This document shows, one piece after another, positions 37,139 to 46,207 of a stretch of 64,000 nt of DNA. A program made the translations under genes and the position numbers. Under the pieces are notes generated by a model that saw nothing but the letters and a program-made list of their open reading frames with translations, was not told the DNA's origin and made no database searches. The stretch is from Helicobacter labacensis. GTDB lineage: Bacteria; Campylobacterota; Campylobacteria; Campylobacterales; Helicobacteraceae. Each line of letters begins with the position of its first letter. Positions within the stretch are counted from its first letter, which is position 1. The DNA is taken from assembly GCF_003660285.1 (NCBI RefSeq), contig NZ_QXQQ01000007.1, positions 1 through 64,000 on the forward strand. Reading direction: 5' to 3'.

Positions 37139-37561
37139 CTAGCTCTCTAGCTTTTTGACAAACATTTCAAAGACCAATAGGGGGGTTTTGGTGTAAGTGT
37201 CTGTGTCTAAGAACAAGACCTTTTGGGTGTTGTTATCTAGCAGATAATACCCCCCATACCCATCGCTCCCAAAGACGATCTCGCCCTCCTGCAAATGCTC
37301 CTTGAGCGCGTCCATGAAAAACACAAACAGACATTTTCCCTCCGTGTTGAAGTCCAGCACATTTTTGAATTGGTAAGTTTCTTTGCCAATAGAAAAACTG
37401 CGCTTGGGGGGGATCGCGTTGTTAGTTTGCTTGAGAAATTCTATAAACTCCGGGCTAAAGCTTTGGTGGCAAAACTCCTGCGCGGCTTGCAAACCCTCCT
37501 CTTGCAAGGGGATCACAAAATCCCAATTTAGGTATTGAGCTGTGTTGCTATTTGTTGCCAT
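37139..37561 (-). CDS. SUKH/SMI1-KNR4-like immunity protein
   Basis: 140 residues. FIEFLKQTNNAIPP, then GEIVFGSDGYGGYYLLD and a C-terminal helix, match the SUKH fold found in many polymorphic-toxin immunity proteins. Its ATG lies 34 bases inside the 3' end of toxin copy B, so expression is coupled. It likely neutralises the copy B toxin. Confidence 0.75.
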   Translation of the reverse strand: MATNSNTAQYLNWDFVIPLQEEGLQAAQEFCHQSFSPEFIEFLKQTNNAIPPKRSFSIGKETYQFKNVLDFNTEGKCLFVFFMDALKEHLQEGEIVFGSDGYGGYYLLDNNTQKVLFLDTDTYTKTPLLVFEMFVKKLES

Positions 37562-37957
37562 AAGGGGTATCCTTTCGTGTGGGGGACTTTGAGTAAAATT
37601 TCTTCGCGCACTAATTGCATCGTGCCTAAAGGTGGGTTGCCATCAAAATGCCATAAATAACCCTTGGGGGTGATGCCCTTGTTGATTTGTAATTGTTCCT
37701 CCTCATTAAAGAGTTCTTGTAAAGAAGAGCGTTCCTCTAGGGCTTTTTGCAAGGCTTTGAGCGCGCGGAAGACCAACATGGGCTTTTCCTCGCTCAAGTG
37801 ATCTAAACCTATGGTGGTAGAAAACACCGCAGGGAATAAAGGCAGATTTAGTTCGCTAAAGCCAACTTGGAGGGTATTATCAGGGCTTGTGATAAACTCC
37901 TGCTTATGCTCCTCTAAAAATTCTTGATACTTGGCATTGGCTTCTTGGATTTTGGCT
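37502..37957. repeat. Direct repeat copy B (toxin C-terminus plus immunity 5' end)
   Basis: 456 bases nearly identical to 35819-36275, in the same orientation. It contains the intact toxin/immunity junction. Confidence 0.85.
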
Positions 37958-38541
37958 TCTTGCAAGGCGGGTTCTAGCTGTTGGTGCAATTCTGCCAAAC
38001 GATCCAAAAGGGGTTGTAATTGGGGCGGGGGGATGTTGTATTGCTCCTCTATAATGCTAGCTGCCTCATTGGAACGCCGGCAGAGTTCGTTATGTTCCTC
38101 ATCATAGGCAAGCAATAGATTCTTGCTTTGCTGGTAAGCCTCCTCTAAGATTTGGCTCTCGATGCGCTTGATCTGCTCGGTGTAGATTTCTAAAGCCTGC
38201 TCTAAAAGGGCGACTTTTTCCTCCCATTGTTTGCGTTTATTGGTGGCTATGGTTAGGGCGACTGTGGCTGCGGCTACAGCCGCCATAGTCCAAGGTTCTG
38301 GAGTTAGCCAAGCCAAGCCAAGCAAATATTTGCGATACTCCTCAGTTTTTCTAGCATCGGCTAGCCCCGCCCTAGCCTCCTCTAAAAGCTTTTTAGTTTC
38401 CAAGCACTCCTTACAGATCGCCTCGTAATACTCTTGCAATTCCTGCAAGAAGTTACGGGTTTTTTGGTGTAACCCGTCCCTAAAAAAGCGCACCTGCGTG
38501 ATGACTTGGCGCACCTCTTGGGTATTGACTTGGACTGGCAT
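37528..38541 (-). CDS. LXG-like helical toxin with degenerate WHH nuclease domain, copy B
   Basis: 337 residues. Starts MPVQVNTQEVRQVITQVRFF one base after the stop of the WXG100-like gene. A short hydrophobic stretch (WTMAAVAAATVALTIA) lies near 80-100 in an otherwise helical N-terminal domain. The C-terminal domain is almost identical to copy A: WHF at about 297-299, MQLV at about 308-311, His at about 321. The immunity gene overlaps its end. Helical secretion module plus C-terminal nuclease plus SUKH immunity is the classic polymorphic toxin layout; the substituted His is odd and may mean an altered or dead active site. Confidence 0.75.
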   Translation of the reverse strand: MPVQVNTQEVRQVITQVRFFRDGLHQKTRNFLQELQEYYEAICKECLETKKLLEEARAGLADARKTEEYRKYLLGLAWLTPEPWTMAAVAAATVALTIATNKRKQWEEKVALLEQALEIYTEQIKRIESQILEEAYQQSKNLLLAYDEEHNELCRRSNEAASIIEEQYNIPPPQLQPLLDRLAELHQQLEPALQEAKIQEANAKYQEFLEEHKQEFITSPDNTLQVGFSELNLPLFPAVFSTTIGLDHLSEEKPMLVFRALKALQKALEERSSLQELFNEEEQLQINKGITPKGYLWHFDGNPPLGTMQLVREEILLKVPHTKGYPLWQQIATQLNT

Positions 38542-38542
38542 G

Positions 38543-38812
38543 CTAGCGTCCTAGATAATCTCTGGCTTCTTGAATTTTGCGTCTAAGCCAGCGCACCTGT
38601 TCGGTCGCCTCCGCATCAAAGCGTTTTAAAAACACCTCCAAATCCTTAAGCACTTCCTCAAACTCCAAATATTTGGGATCAGCCCAAGTATCCCCTAGCG
38701 CGCGGAAATGCGCGTTGAGATCATTAACCATGTCGTTGAGATCGTCCATGAATCGTTGCAGATGGTTGGTAAAATCCTCTGTTTCCTCAGGGTTGATAAC
38801 CGCTTGTGCCAT
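38543..38812 (-). CDS. WXG100-like protein
   Basis: 89 residues in a helix-turn-helix hairpin layout. The turn GDTWADPKYLEF has Trp43 in the centre, as in WXG100 proteins, with Ala-Asp instead of x-Gly. The second helix is charged (VLKDLEVFLKRFDAEATEQVRWLRRKIQ split around it). No C-terminal YxxxD export motif. Directly upstream of toxin copy B with one base between. WXG100 proteins are substrates or partners in type VII secretion. Confidence 0.75.
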   Translation of the reverse strand: MAQAVINPEETEDFTNHLQRFMDDLNDMVNDLNAHFRALGDTWADPKYLEFEEVLKDLEVFLKRFDAEATEQVRWLRRKIQEARDYLGR

Positions 38813-38862
38813 TGTGTTCCTTTGTTTTAAAATTTTCTTATCCCGCCCAACCGCCCACTTAT

Positions 38863-39486
38863 TTATAGATTGTCCTCAGATCCGTGGGGCTTGGTGTCCC
38901 CCTGAGTGCTAAACTTCCTGTCCACTTGGCGCGCAGGTTGCACCGGTGTTTCTGGTTTGGGCGCGCGCTTGCCTTTTAACGCGTTCTCATAGGGTTTGAG
39001 ATTCTCTTGGTGGAATCTTTGGATGCCACTAAGGTCTTTGGGCTCTTCTTCTGGCTCCTCTAAAGGGGCTTGGGGCGCGTTCTGTTTGCTTAAATCCACA
39101 TTGGTAGAAAGCCACAAAGCACCATCTTCTAGTTTGTTGCCCGCAAAATCCTCTACACTGCATGCCAAATGGCAATCCATGTTCAAGAGGTCTAGCACCA
39201 CGCGCACACTCTTAGCGTCCCATAGACTTTCTTCCAAGCGTTCTTTAAAATGGGGACTTTCAAGCACGATGGCGTGTTTGCCCACTTGGTTGAGCCAAGC
39301 AAAGGCGTAATCTTTGGGCACGCGCGGGTCAGTAATGTTGTAGTCCTCCTCGAAGGTTGCCCAAAAATTGGGCTCAATGTCCTCAAAATGCGCTTTTTGG
39401 CGGTTGAGACTCACGATGCCCTTGTTGGTGTGTCTAAAGACACACACGCGGTTATCCACCAATACAAACATATAAGCGTATGGCAT
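38863..39486 (-). CDS. Partner protein of second Hsp70-like ATPase
   Basis: 207 residues, no signal peptide or membrane segment. The N-terminal 100 residues form an alpha/beta domain with DIEPNFWATFEEDYN, similar to DFKPYFWEWLAEKAR in the protein at 43342-43794. The C-terminal part is Pro/Glu rich and disordered. Lies directly after the Hsp70-like gene, in the same relative place as its paralogue. Function unknown. Confidence 0.65.
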   Translation of the reverse strand: MPYAYMFVLVDNRVCVFRHTNKGIVSLNRQKAHFEDIEPNFWATFEEDYNITDPRVPKDYAFAWLNQVGKHAIVLESPHFKERLEESLWDAKSVRVVLDLLNMDCHLACSVEDFAGNKLEDGALWLSTNVDLSKQNAPQAPLEEPEEEPKDLSGIQRFHQENLKPYENALKGKRAPKPETPVQPARQVDRKFSTQGDTKPHGSEDNL

Positions 39487-39495
39487 GGTCGCTCC

Positions 39496-41976
39496 TTAAT
39501 CTAAATGGATGTCTGGGCTTTCAAAAAGCAACTCCCCATCGCCAGAGAAAATGCCCACCTTGAGCGTGCTCGCGTTCAGCGCACAAATTTTCACCCGATG
39601 GGTTTCATCGTAGTAGCGATCGAGGCGCACAGAACGCCGTTTAGCCTCGTGAATGGGGAAATCGCTAGAAAAGGCTTTGGGTTTGTCGGTGTAATTAAAT
39701 TCCAAAGTGTCCGCCATGACATAGTCTAAAAAGTCCACCCACTCGCCCACCTTAATGCGATCACGGCTGATTTCCACCTTGAACAAGCCGTAATCATCAA
39801 TGCCCAAGTGGAATTTGAACTTAGGTCCTTCCTCTGCCTCTCTTTCTTGCAAGACGCGAATCCCCCTTGGACGCGGGCGGCTATCCAGCAGTCCAAAAAC
39901 CACACCGGTTTTACAAGTGGGTTTGAAGTGGCTTTTTTGCTCTGGAGCTCGACCGGTGAGTTGCTTGATTTTTTCATCAGCTTCAAGCGTGCCTAAGGGT
40001 GGGTAGAGCTCAAATTCCATTTCTTCGCTTTCTTGTGTGCCTACCACGCTTGCTTGGTATTCCTTGTAGCGCGCCTTTTCCTTTTCAATGTGTTCTAAAA
40101 ACAGCTCTTTGACAATGGGCGAACGGCTCGCATTCCCGCCTAAGAAAATGTGCAATTTGTTCAATTTTTTCATCTTTTTGGAGGCAAGCTCTAGGGCGTG
40201 GAAGAAGTTATCCACTCCCTTGCCAATCTCCTCTTTGAGAATGTGGAGCAATTTGGTGTAGTCAATTTTGAGATCGATCACATCTCTAGCCCCATTTTTG
40301 TTTAAGAGTTGGATTTTTTTGACCTCCTCCTCTTGTTCGTCGTCCAAATGATCCTCTTGCAAGCTCTCTACAAAGACACGCAAATGTTCCACCAAGTCTT
40401 GTAAATTGCGCTTGCCCTCGCGCGAATTGTCTAGTAACCCCCTGAGTGCTGCGCTATCCACGCCCTCGTAATTGGGGGTGGCAATTGCGATCTGCTTGTT
40501 TAGCAATTGTGAAAAGTTTTCGGGTTCTTCAAAGACCTTAGAAGCAAGCAATTCTAAGAGATTTTCCCCACCTAGGTATTTCATCCCCTCTGCTCCAAAG
40601 TGGGAGATGTCAAAACCAAAGGCTTTTTCTGCGCTTCTCTCCCAAGTGCCAAAGTCAAAATCTGTTGTCCCGCCCCCAAAGTCAAAGACTCCGTAATTGA
40701 CAATACCACAATCTGGGCGCGCAAACCCAAAGGCTTGTAAGGCAGTGATCGCATAGGCAGCTGGCTCACTAGCCCTAAGCTCCACGCTCAATTGGTTGGT
40801 GTTTTCATCAAATACCCCTTTTGGCAAGGATTTCCTCAAGCCCTTTTCAAAACTTTGGCGGATTTTTTCGGCTTGCTCCTTCTCGTATTTAACCGGGTAG
40901 GAGAGGAAGTATTTCAAATGCACCCCGCTGTTCATGTTGTTGATGTAGCGCCCCAAAATGTAGGCGTAAAACTCAATGGGGTTGTTATTTGTGCACGCCA
41001 TAAAGCTCCCTAAATCCCATGTGCGCCCATCGTTAAGATACTCCAAATCTTTTAGGCGGATTTCATAATGCGCCGTGCCCGCCCATTGTTTGAGCTTGTA
41101 GAAAAAGCGGTAGTAGTCATTCCCCGCTGCACGCTTAAACTCGTTAAAGGCGGTGTGGGCGGTGGTAAGGTCTTCTACCTCTGTAAAGGGGCGGTGTTCG
41201 AGCGCGCCATAGTCGCCTAAGAATTTTTGGTGGTGGCGGAACTCAATGATGGTGGGGTTTTCAAAATCCTTATCGCCCACTTCTTTAAAGGCTTCTTGCG
41301 TGCCAATAGAGATAAGGGTTTTTCTGCCCGAATCGTCCAAAAACGCCGCTGTGGTGCTCTTGGTGCCAAAGTCAATGGCGACTTCGCTATGTTTGATATC
41401 CACGCTAGGGTGGCGCGCGTTGAGCTCTTTATCCAGCTCAAAGTTAATCGCCTTGTTTTTCTTGTTCTCTTGTTCAAAGGGGTAAATGTCCCAATGCCCT
41501 TGGTTGGGGTCTTCTAACAAGGATGGGGAGTAGGGGTGCATCCCAATGGCGCGCCAATCCACCTCTAAAAGCCACTTATTAAAATCTTGGGTGGGGATGT
41601 GGATAGTGGCGTAGTGGGTGATTTGCTCTAGCGTGTCTACAAATTTCTTGGAGATAAAGGGGGTTTTGCCCCTCTCCCATGTTTGCATTTCCTTGATGTA
41701 GCTCAAAAACTCAGGCGATCCCACACAATCGTCCTCAGGCTTGACGCTGGAGATGAGTTTTACTAAGCGCACAAAGCGTTCTCGCTCCTCATCGCTCAAG
41801 TCCGCTTGAAACTTGATATAGCCCTCTTTTAAATCCTGCACTTTTCTTTGTGCCTCGGCTAACGCGTTTTTCAAGTCCTGATTATGCGCTTTGGCGATTT
41901 TCCTAAATTCCTTAGCTAGGGGGTGGTTGCTGGGCAGTGCTAGATTTTTAACACTCACTCTTGTTTTTATGCTCAT
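39496..41976 (-). CDS. Hsp70-like ATPase, soluble copy
   Basis: 826 residues. About 195 N-terminal residues are helical and specific to this family. Then come phosphate-1 VAIDFGTKSTTAAF, phosphate-2 FDFGGGTTDFDFG and the adenosine motif HIFLGGNASRSPIV of the actin/Hsp70 fold. No standard peptide-binding domain follows; instead about 200 residues end with IFSGDGELLFESPDIHLD. Closest relative in the window is the membrane-anchored copy at 43817. It lies between a GrpE-like gene and a partner gene. Probably a dedicated chaperone or regulatory ATPase for the toxin system. Confidence 0.82.
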   Translation of the reverse strand: MSIKTRVSVKNLALPSNHPLAKEFRKIAKAHNQDLKNALAEAQRKVQDLKEGYIKFQADLSDEERERFVRLVKLISSVKPEDDCVGSPEFLSYIKEMQTWERGKTPFISKKFVDTLEQITHYATIHIPTQDFNKWLLEVDWRAIGMHPYSPSLLEDPNQGHWDIYPFEQENKKNKAINFELDKELNARHPSVDIKHSEVAIDFGTKSTTAAFLDDSGRKTLISIGTQEAFKEVGDKDFENPTIIEFRHHQKFLGDYGALEHRPFTEVEDLTTAHTAFNEFKRAAGNDYYRFFYKLKQWAGTAHYEIRLKDLEYLNDGRTWDLGSFMACTNNNPIEFYAYILGRYINNMNSGVHLKYFLSYPVKYEKEQAEKIRQSFEKGLRKSLPKGVFDENTNQLSVELRASEPAAYAITALQAFGFARPDCGIVNYGVFDFGGGTTDFDFGTWERSAEKAFGFDISHFGAEGMKYLGGENLLELLASKVFEEPENFSQLLNKQIAIATPNYEGVDSAALRGLLDNSREGKRNLQDLVEHLRVFVESLQEDHLDDEQEEEVKKIQLLNKNGARDVIDLKIDYTKLLHILKEEIGKGVDNFFHALELASKKMKKLNKLHIFLGGNASRSPIVKELFLEHIEKEKARYKEYQASVVGTQESEEMEFELYPPLGTLEADEKIKQLTGRAPEQKSHFKPTCKTGVVFGLLDSRPRPRGIRVLQEREAEEGPKFKFHLGIDDYGLFKVEISRDRIKVGEWVDFLDYVMADTLEFNYTDKPKAFSSDFPIHEAKRRSVRLDRYYDETHRVKICALNASTLKVGIFSGDGELLFESPDIHLD

Positions 41977-41998
41977 GGTTGTCCTTTGTGTGTTGTTT

Positions 41999-43290
41999 TT
42001 ATCGTGCCACGCTCACTAAGCTAGTGTGCTTGACCTTGCCTTTTTGCTTATAGCCCTGAAAATGCACCTTAGTGATATTGCCTTGGGTGGGCATACTCTG
42101 ATCGACTTTGCCACATTGCTCGGAATTATAACGATCCCCCTCTTGCACCCTCAGGCGTTCCAAACCCATTTGCTCGCCCACTAATTCAAAGAGAATGTCA
42201 AAAAAATCTTGGAGCTGGGGATTATCCAAATGCCCCTTATTCTTGCTGTATTGATCCTCGATCTGAGTAGCCAGCATATCTAGGGTAAAACCCAAATCCT
42301 TACAAACCTCGTAGAGAAATTCCTTAAAATGGCGCGCCACTAGGGAGGGGATGGAGCTTTGCTTGGCGATTTCAAAGAGATTTTTGAGGGGCTCAAAATC
42401 CTTATACGCCTCTGCTAGCGCGCGCGCGTTGGCGACTTCTTTTTCTTTGGCTTTGAGATCTTGTGTTTTCTGATCTAGTTGGGTTTGCAGGGTGTTTTTG
42501 TCGCCCTCTAGGGTTTTATAGTCGCGATCGCGTTGCTTTTTTTGCTCTTCCCAGCCATCGCGCTGCGTTCTGCTTCCCTTTTTTGCGCCTCTAGCGTGCT
42601 GTAGTCGGTTTTGGCGGTTTTGATTTGCTCTTGAAGTGTCTTAATCTTGCTAGCGCGCTCATCCAAATCACCCTCTAGCCTTTTTACCTCATCGCGTGCG
42701 TCTTTTAGTTCTTGTGTCAGTGCGCTAACCTTATCCCCTTTTTCCTTCCAATCCTTGCACTCCCCCTTGAGATCCTTGATCTCTTTCTTGAGATCTTTGA
42801 TCTTGTCCTTGAGTTTGCGCTTTTTGTTTGCCATCTCTTCCTCCTCTTGATAGGACACCTCTAGCTCTGAGGCTAGCTCCCCCAACGCCTCTTCTAGTGC
42901 CTTTTGGTGCCTGCGCGCCTGCTCGCTCTTTTGGTATTTAAACGCCTCTTGAATCTGCTCGTTTAAATCCTTTTTTTTTAGCTCCTCGTCCAACCCTAAG
43001 TCTGCTAAGATGTCTCCAATGGCGTTATAAGCGCTTTGGAGTTGTTTAGAGAGAGCCCCAGAGCGTTCATTAGCGCGCTCCAAGTCTTTTTGCAGCTGTG
43101 TGTTCTGCGTAACCGCGTTTTGGTGTTGGGGGTTATGCAGAATGTCTTTTCCCATAGCCTGCGTGTCTATTGAGTGTTTTGACTCGGGTGTTTTCTCATT
43201 GCCATTGTAAAGTTTGCTGGTCTTATGCACGGTGGCATCTAAAAAACCTTGTCCATCATCAATATGTAAAACCACTTCGTAGGTAGCCAT
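41999..43290 (-). pseudogene. GrpE-like coiled-coil protein, second copy, frameshifted
   Basis: From the ATG at 43290 a 260-residue frame has a long coiled coil (about 60-240) and stops at 42508. The next frame continues the coiled coil (YKTLEGDKNTLQTQLDQKTQ) to the C-terminal domain ending TKVHFQGYKQKGKVKHTSLV at 41999. One extra A, in A7 at 42537-42543 or the A6 tract just before it in the coding strand, would make 430 residues. The C-terminus matches the GrpE beta-domain pattern (Gly, acidic/aromatic, then Gly-Tyr and Val-rich end). Either phase variation or an assembly error. Confidence 0.65.
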
Positions 43291-43341
43291 TTGTTTCCTT
43301 TCAAATTGAAGTTTTGCCTTTGCGTGTTGCTGTGTTCTAAC

Positions 43342-43794
43342 TCATGGATTCTCCTTATTGGCGCGGAGTTTGCGCGCAAGTAAGATCAAAGGACCACACC
43401 GGTGATCGGGGATTTTCTCTCCCTTAATGTCTTTAGGAATTTCTAGGGCGTTGCGCTTGAGCGCGGGGTTTGTTGGGTGCGTGTGCAATTGCAAAGACGC
43501 GGGGATTGCCTTAGCAAAGAAGTAAGCTAAGGCTTGGTTAAGCTCCTCTAGCTTGAGATCAAAACGGGGCGCAATGGCTAAGTGGCTAGGGACTTCTAGG
43601 GCTTGATCGCTTAAGATCACAAAAGCATGCGCCTTTTCAAGCTCTAAGCGCGCCTTTTCTGCCAACCACTCCCAAAAATAGGGCTTGAAGTCCTGCCACA
43701 AACTGTCGTGCCGACTCAACGCCTCAAACCCCTCTGGATTAAACACCCCTGCTGCGATCCTGGCATTTTCACACACGATTAACAAATTTGCCAT
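43342..43794 (-). CDS. Partner protein of membrane Hsp70-like ATPase
   Basis: 150 residues, soluble, no signal peptide. The DFKPYFWEWLAEKAR segment resembles that in the partner at 38863-39486, and each follows an Hsp70-like gene. Otherwise unrecognised. Confidence 0.65.
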   Translation of the reverse strand: MANLLIVCENARIAAGVFNPEGFEALSRHDSLWQDFKPYFWEWLAEKARLELEKAHAFVILSDQALEVPSHLAIAPRFDLKLEELNQALAYFFAKAIPASLQLHTHPTNPALKRNALEIPKDIKGEKIPDHRCGPLILLARKLRANKENP

Positions 43795-43816
43795 GTGTTC
43801 TCCTTCAATAAGCTAT

Positions 43817-46198
43817 TCACAACTCCACCCTTTTACACGCGCTGAGATACTTCCCACTCTCTAATCCCTCTTGTGTAGCGACCACAAATTCCAAAGCGCT
43901 AGGGCTCACCACACGCACAAATATAAAGGCTTGCGCGTTAGCGACATCTGTTTCTAGGCTCTTTTTAGAGATCGCCCCATCGTTGATACTCAGACTTTGC
44001 GCGCTCGCGCTGGCTTGGGAGGTGTAGTAGAGTTCAAAGTGGCTCTCAGACGCGTCTAAGAATTTCACCCATGTTTTATACGCCTGTTTTCTATCCAGCA
44101 GAATTTCAAATTTCTCTTTGCGCGCCCGACCCACATAGTATTTAAAAGCGATGTTTTCTTGGACATTGTTGTCAATAACTTGGATTGCCCCGCCTTTGCG
44201 CGCCCTAATAAGCCCAAAAGCCACACCCGTTTTGCCATTGGGTTTGTCTAAATCCGCGCTCTCTAGGGGTTTATGCAAAATAAAGCTAAAACCATCTTGG
44301 GAGAGTTGTGCGATCTTTTTCAAAAAGAGTTCCTCCACAAAAATGGATTTGCTGGAATTGCCCGCCAAAAAGATATGTAAGGCATCAATGTCCATCGCCC
44401 CATCACCCCCTTGTTCAAAATACGCCTCCACCGCAGCCACAAAGTCGTAAAAGAAGTTCTCCACCCCTTTTCTAATGCGCTCTTTAAATAGGGCTAGCAC
44501 CTCTGGCGCGCTGAAGTCTAGGCGCACTCCTGCGCTTTGTTGCCCGTAGCGATCAAAGAGATTTAAGGACAATTCGCCCTCATCCTCAAAGTCTTTGCCC
44601 TCCCAAAGGGGGCGTAATTTCTCCATAAGGCTCTTGGTGTTGGTGTGCGCTTCTTGCGAATGATTGATCAACACTTCAGCGCCCAAAAACCCCTCTCCCT
44701 CTGCAGGTTGTCTAAAGGGAATTTGCTTCTCCAACAATAAATCTTTATTGCGTTTAAACACCTCAAAGCTGGCTAACTCCAGCAAGTTTTCCCCACCCAA
44801 GTAGCGATCTCCTCCACCTCCAAAATGCTCCAAAGTGTAGTCATAGCGGCTATGTGCGTCCGTGCCTTGGAACAAACCAAAGTCAAAATCTGTAGTCCCG
44901 CCTCCAAAGTCAAAGACTCCATAGAAAATACGCTCATTTTCACTTGGATCAAAGCCATAACCCTCTAAAGCCATGATCGCATAGGCGGCTGGCTCACTCG
45001 CGCCCGCCTCTACTTTAAGTTGCTTGGCTATGCCTTGATTGTGCAGGGCATTAGGCAAGGATTTGGCTAGCCCTCTTTTAAAGCTTTGCAAAATCATGTT
45101 GCGCACTTCTAGCTCGTAAGTTACGGGGAAAGAAAGCAGGTAATTTAAAAAAATCCCATGGTGTTGGTTGTTGATATAAAGCCCTAGATAGTAGGCGTAA
45201 ATCTCAATAGGGTTTAAATCCTCTCCCTTGATCTGCAAACTCCCCTTCACTTCAAAATGCGCCTTTTGTTTGTCTAGAATCTGGAGTTTCTCATATTTAT
45301 CGCCCGCCCATTGTTTGAGCTCGCTTAGATAAGCGTTATATTCATTAGACCCACTCCCCAAAAACGCGCTATAGGCTGTGTGTGAGATATTGACATCGCT
45401 CCATTGGGTTTTAGGGCGACCCGCTTGGGATTTGTAGCTTTTAAGAAAAGCGCTTAAATTGTTAAAGCTAATGATGGTGGGGTTTTCATACTGGTTTTTC
45501 TCAACCCTAGCAGAAAAATCCCCCAAGCCCACGCGCATAGGCAGGCTTTGGTTTTGACTTTGGCAAACCACCACACTGCTAGTTGTCCCAAAATCAATCC
45601 CCACCACACCTTCTTTAATATCTGCTTTGGGGTTTCTAGCCATCAAGGGGGGTTCAAGGTTGAGGCGCACCTTACCCCCCTGCAACAAATACGCCATATC
45701 CCAAAGCTCCCAAGAACCCCGATTGGCATCGCTTAGTATTCTAGGGTCGTATTCTTGGATATCCGCACGGCGCGTATCCGCGTTGGTGAGCGCGCGCACA
45801 AAAGTATCAATCTCCCCCCTTGCTAGGGGATCGTTTTCATCTACACAGAGGGTTTTAATCGCCCTAATGGTTTTCTTGGCATCCTTGCGCCTTTTGTAAA
45901 ACTCCGCCCCCATGCCTAGCACAATTAATGCCCCCAACACCCCTATCACGATTGTCCAAAGTTTGAAGATAAGGGTTAGGATAATCGCTACACTGGATAA
46001 GCCCACTAAGGCTGTTGCGACTAGCAAAAAAATCTGTTCCCCTGATGAACCGCCGCTCTGTTTACTATCTCTAAGCGCCTCTATAAAAACCGCCTTAAGT
46101 CTTTGTTGCAAATTCCCCCTCTTTGTCTTGGCTAATTTGAGCGCCACCATCACCGTTGCAACACCCAAGATCAATGTTAAAATGAATAGTATCCACAT
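43817..46198 (-). CDS. Membrane-anchored Hsp70-like ATPase
   Basis: 793 residues. Up to three hydrophobic helices lie within the first 100 residues (2-20, about 56-78 and 80-98). Then come phosphate-1 VGIDFGTTSSVVV (about 199-211), phosphate-2 FDFGGGTTDFDFG (about 429-441) and the adenosine motif IFLAGNSSKS. C-terminal 200 residues differ from a DnaK peptide-binding domain. Preceded by a GrpE-like gene and followed by a partner gene. An Hsp70 tied to the membrane beside an FtsK ATPase suggests a role in export, which is inference. Confidence 0.82.
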   Translation of the reverse strand: MWILFILTLILGVATVMVALKLAKTKRGNLQQRLKAVFIEALRDSKQSGGSSGEQIFLLVATALVGLSSVAIILTLIFKLWTIVIGVLGALIVLGMGAEFYKRRKDAKKTIRAIKTLCVDENDPLARGEIDTFVRALTNADTRRADIQEYDPRILSDANRGSWELWDMAYLLQGGKVRLNLEPPLMARNPKADIKEGVVGIDFGTTSSVVVCQSQNQSLPMRVGLGDFSARVEKNQYENPTIISFNNLSAFLKSYKSQAGRPKTQWSDVNISHTAYSAFLGSGSNEYNAYLSELKQWAGDKYEKLQILDKQKAHFEVKGSLQIKGEDLNPIEIYAYYLGLYINNQHHGIFLNYLLSFPVTYELEVRNMILQSFKRGLAKSLPNALHNQGIAKQLKVEAGASEPAAYAIMALEGYGFDPSENERIFYGVFDFGGGTTDFDFGLFQGTDAHSRYDYTLEHFGGGGDRYLGGENLLELASFEVFKRNKDLLLEKQIPFRQPAEGEGFLGAEVLINHSQEAHTNTKSLMEKLRPLWEGKDFEDEGELSLNLFDRYGQQSAGVRLDFSAPEVLALFKERIRKGVENFFYDFVAAVEAYFEQGGDGAMDIDALHIFLAGNSSKSIFVEELFLKKIAQLSQDGFSFILHKPLESADLDKPNGKTGVAFGLIRARKGGAIQVIDNNVQENIAFKYYVGRARKEKFEILLDRKQAYKTWVKFLDASESHFELYYTSQASASAQSLSINDGAISKKSLETDVANAQAFIFVRVVSPSALEFVVATQEGLESGKYLSACKRVEL

Positions 46199-46207
46199 GC
46201 GCTCTCC

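Noticed and set aside
39496-46198. Housekeeping DnaK/GrpE operon
   Set aside because: The Hsp70-like proteins lack a DnaK-type peptide-binding domain and have long family-specific N-termini; neighbours are toxin-system genes, not hrcA/dnaJ.
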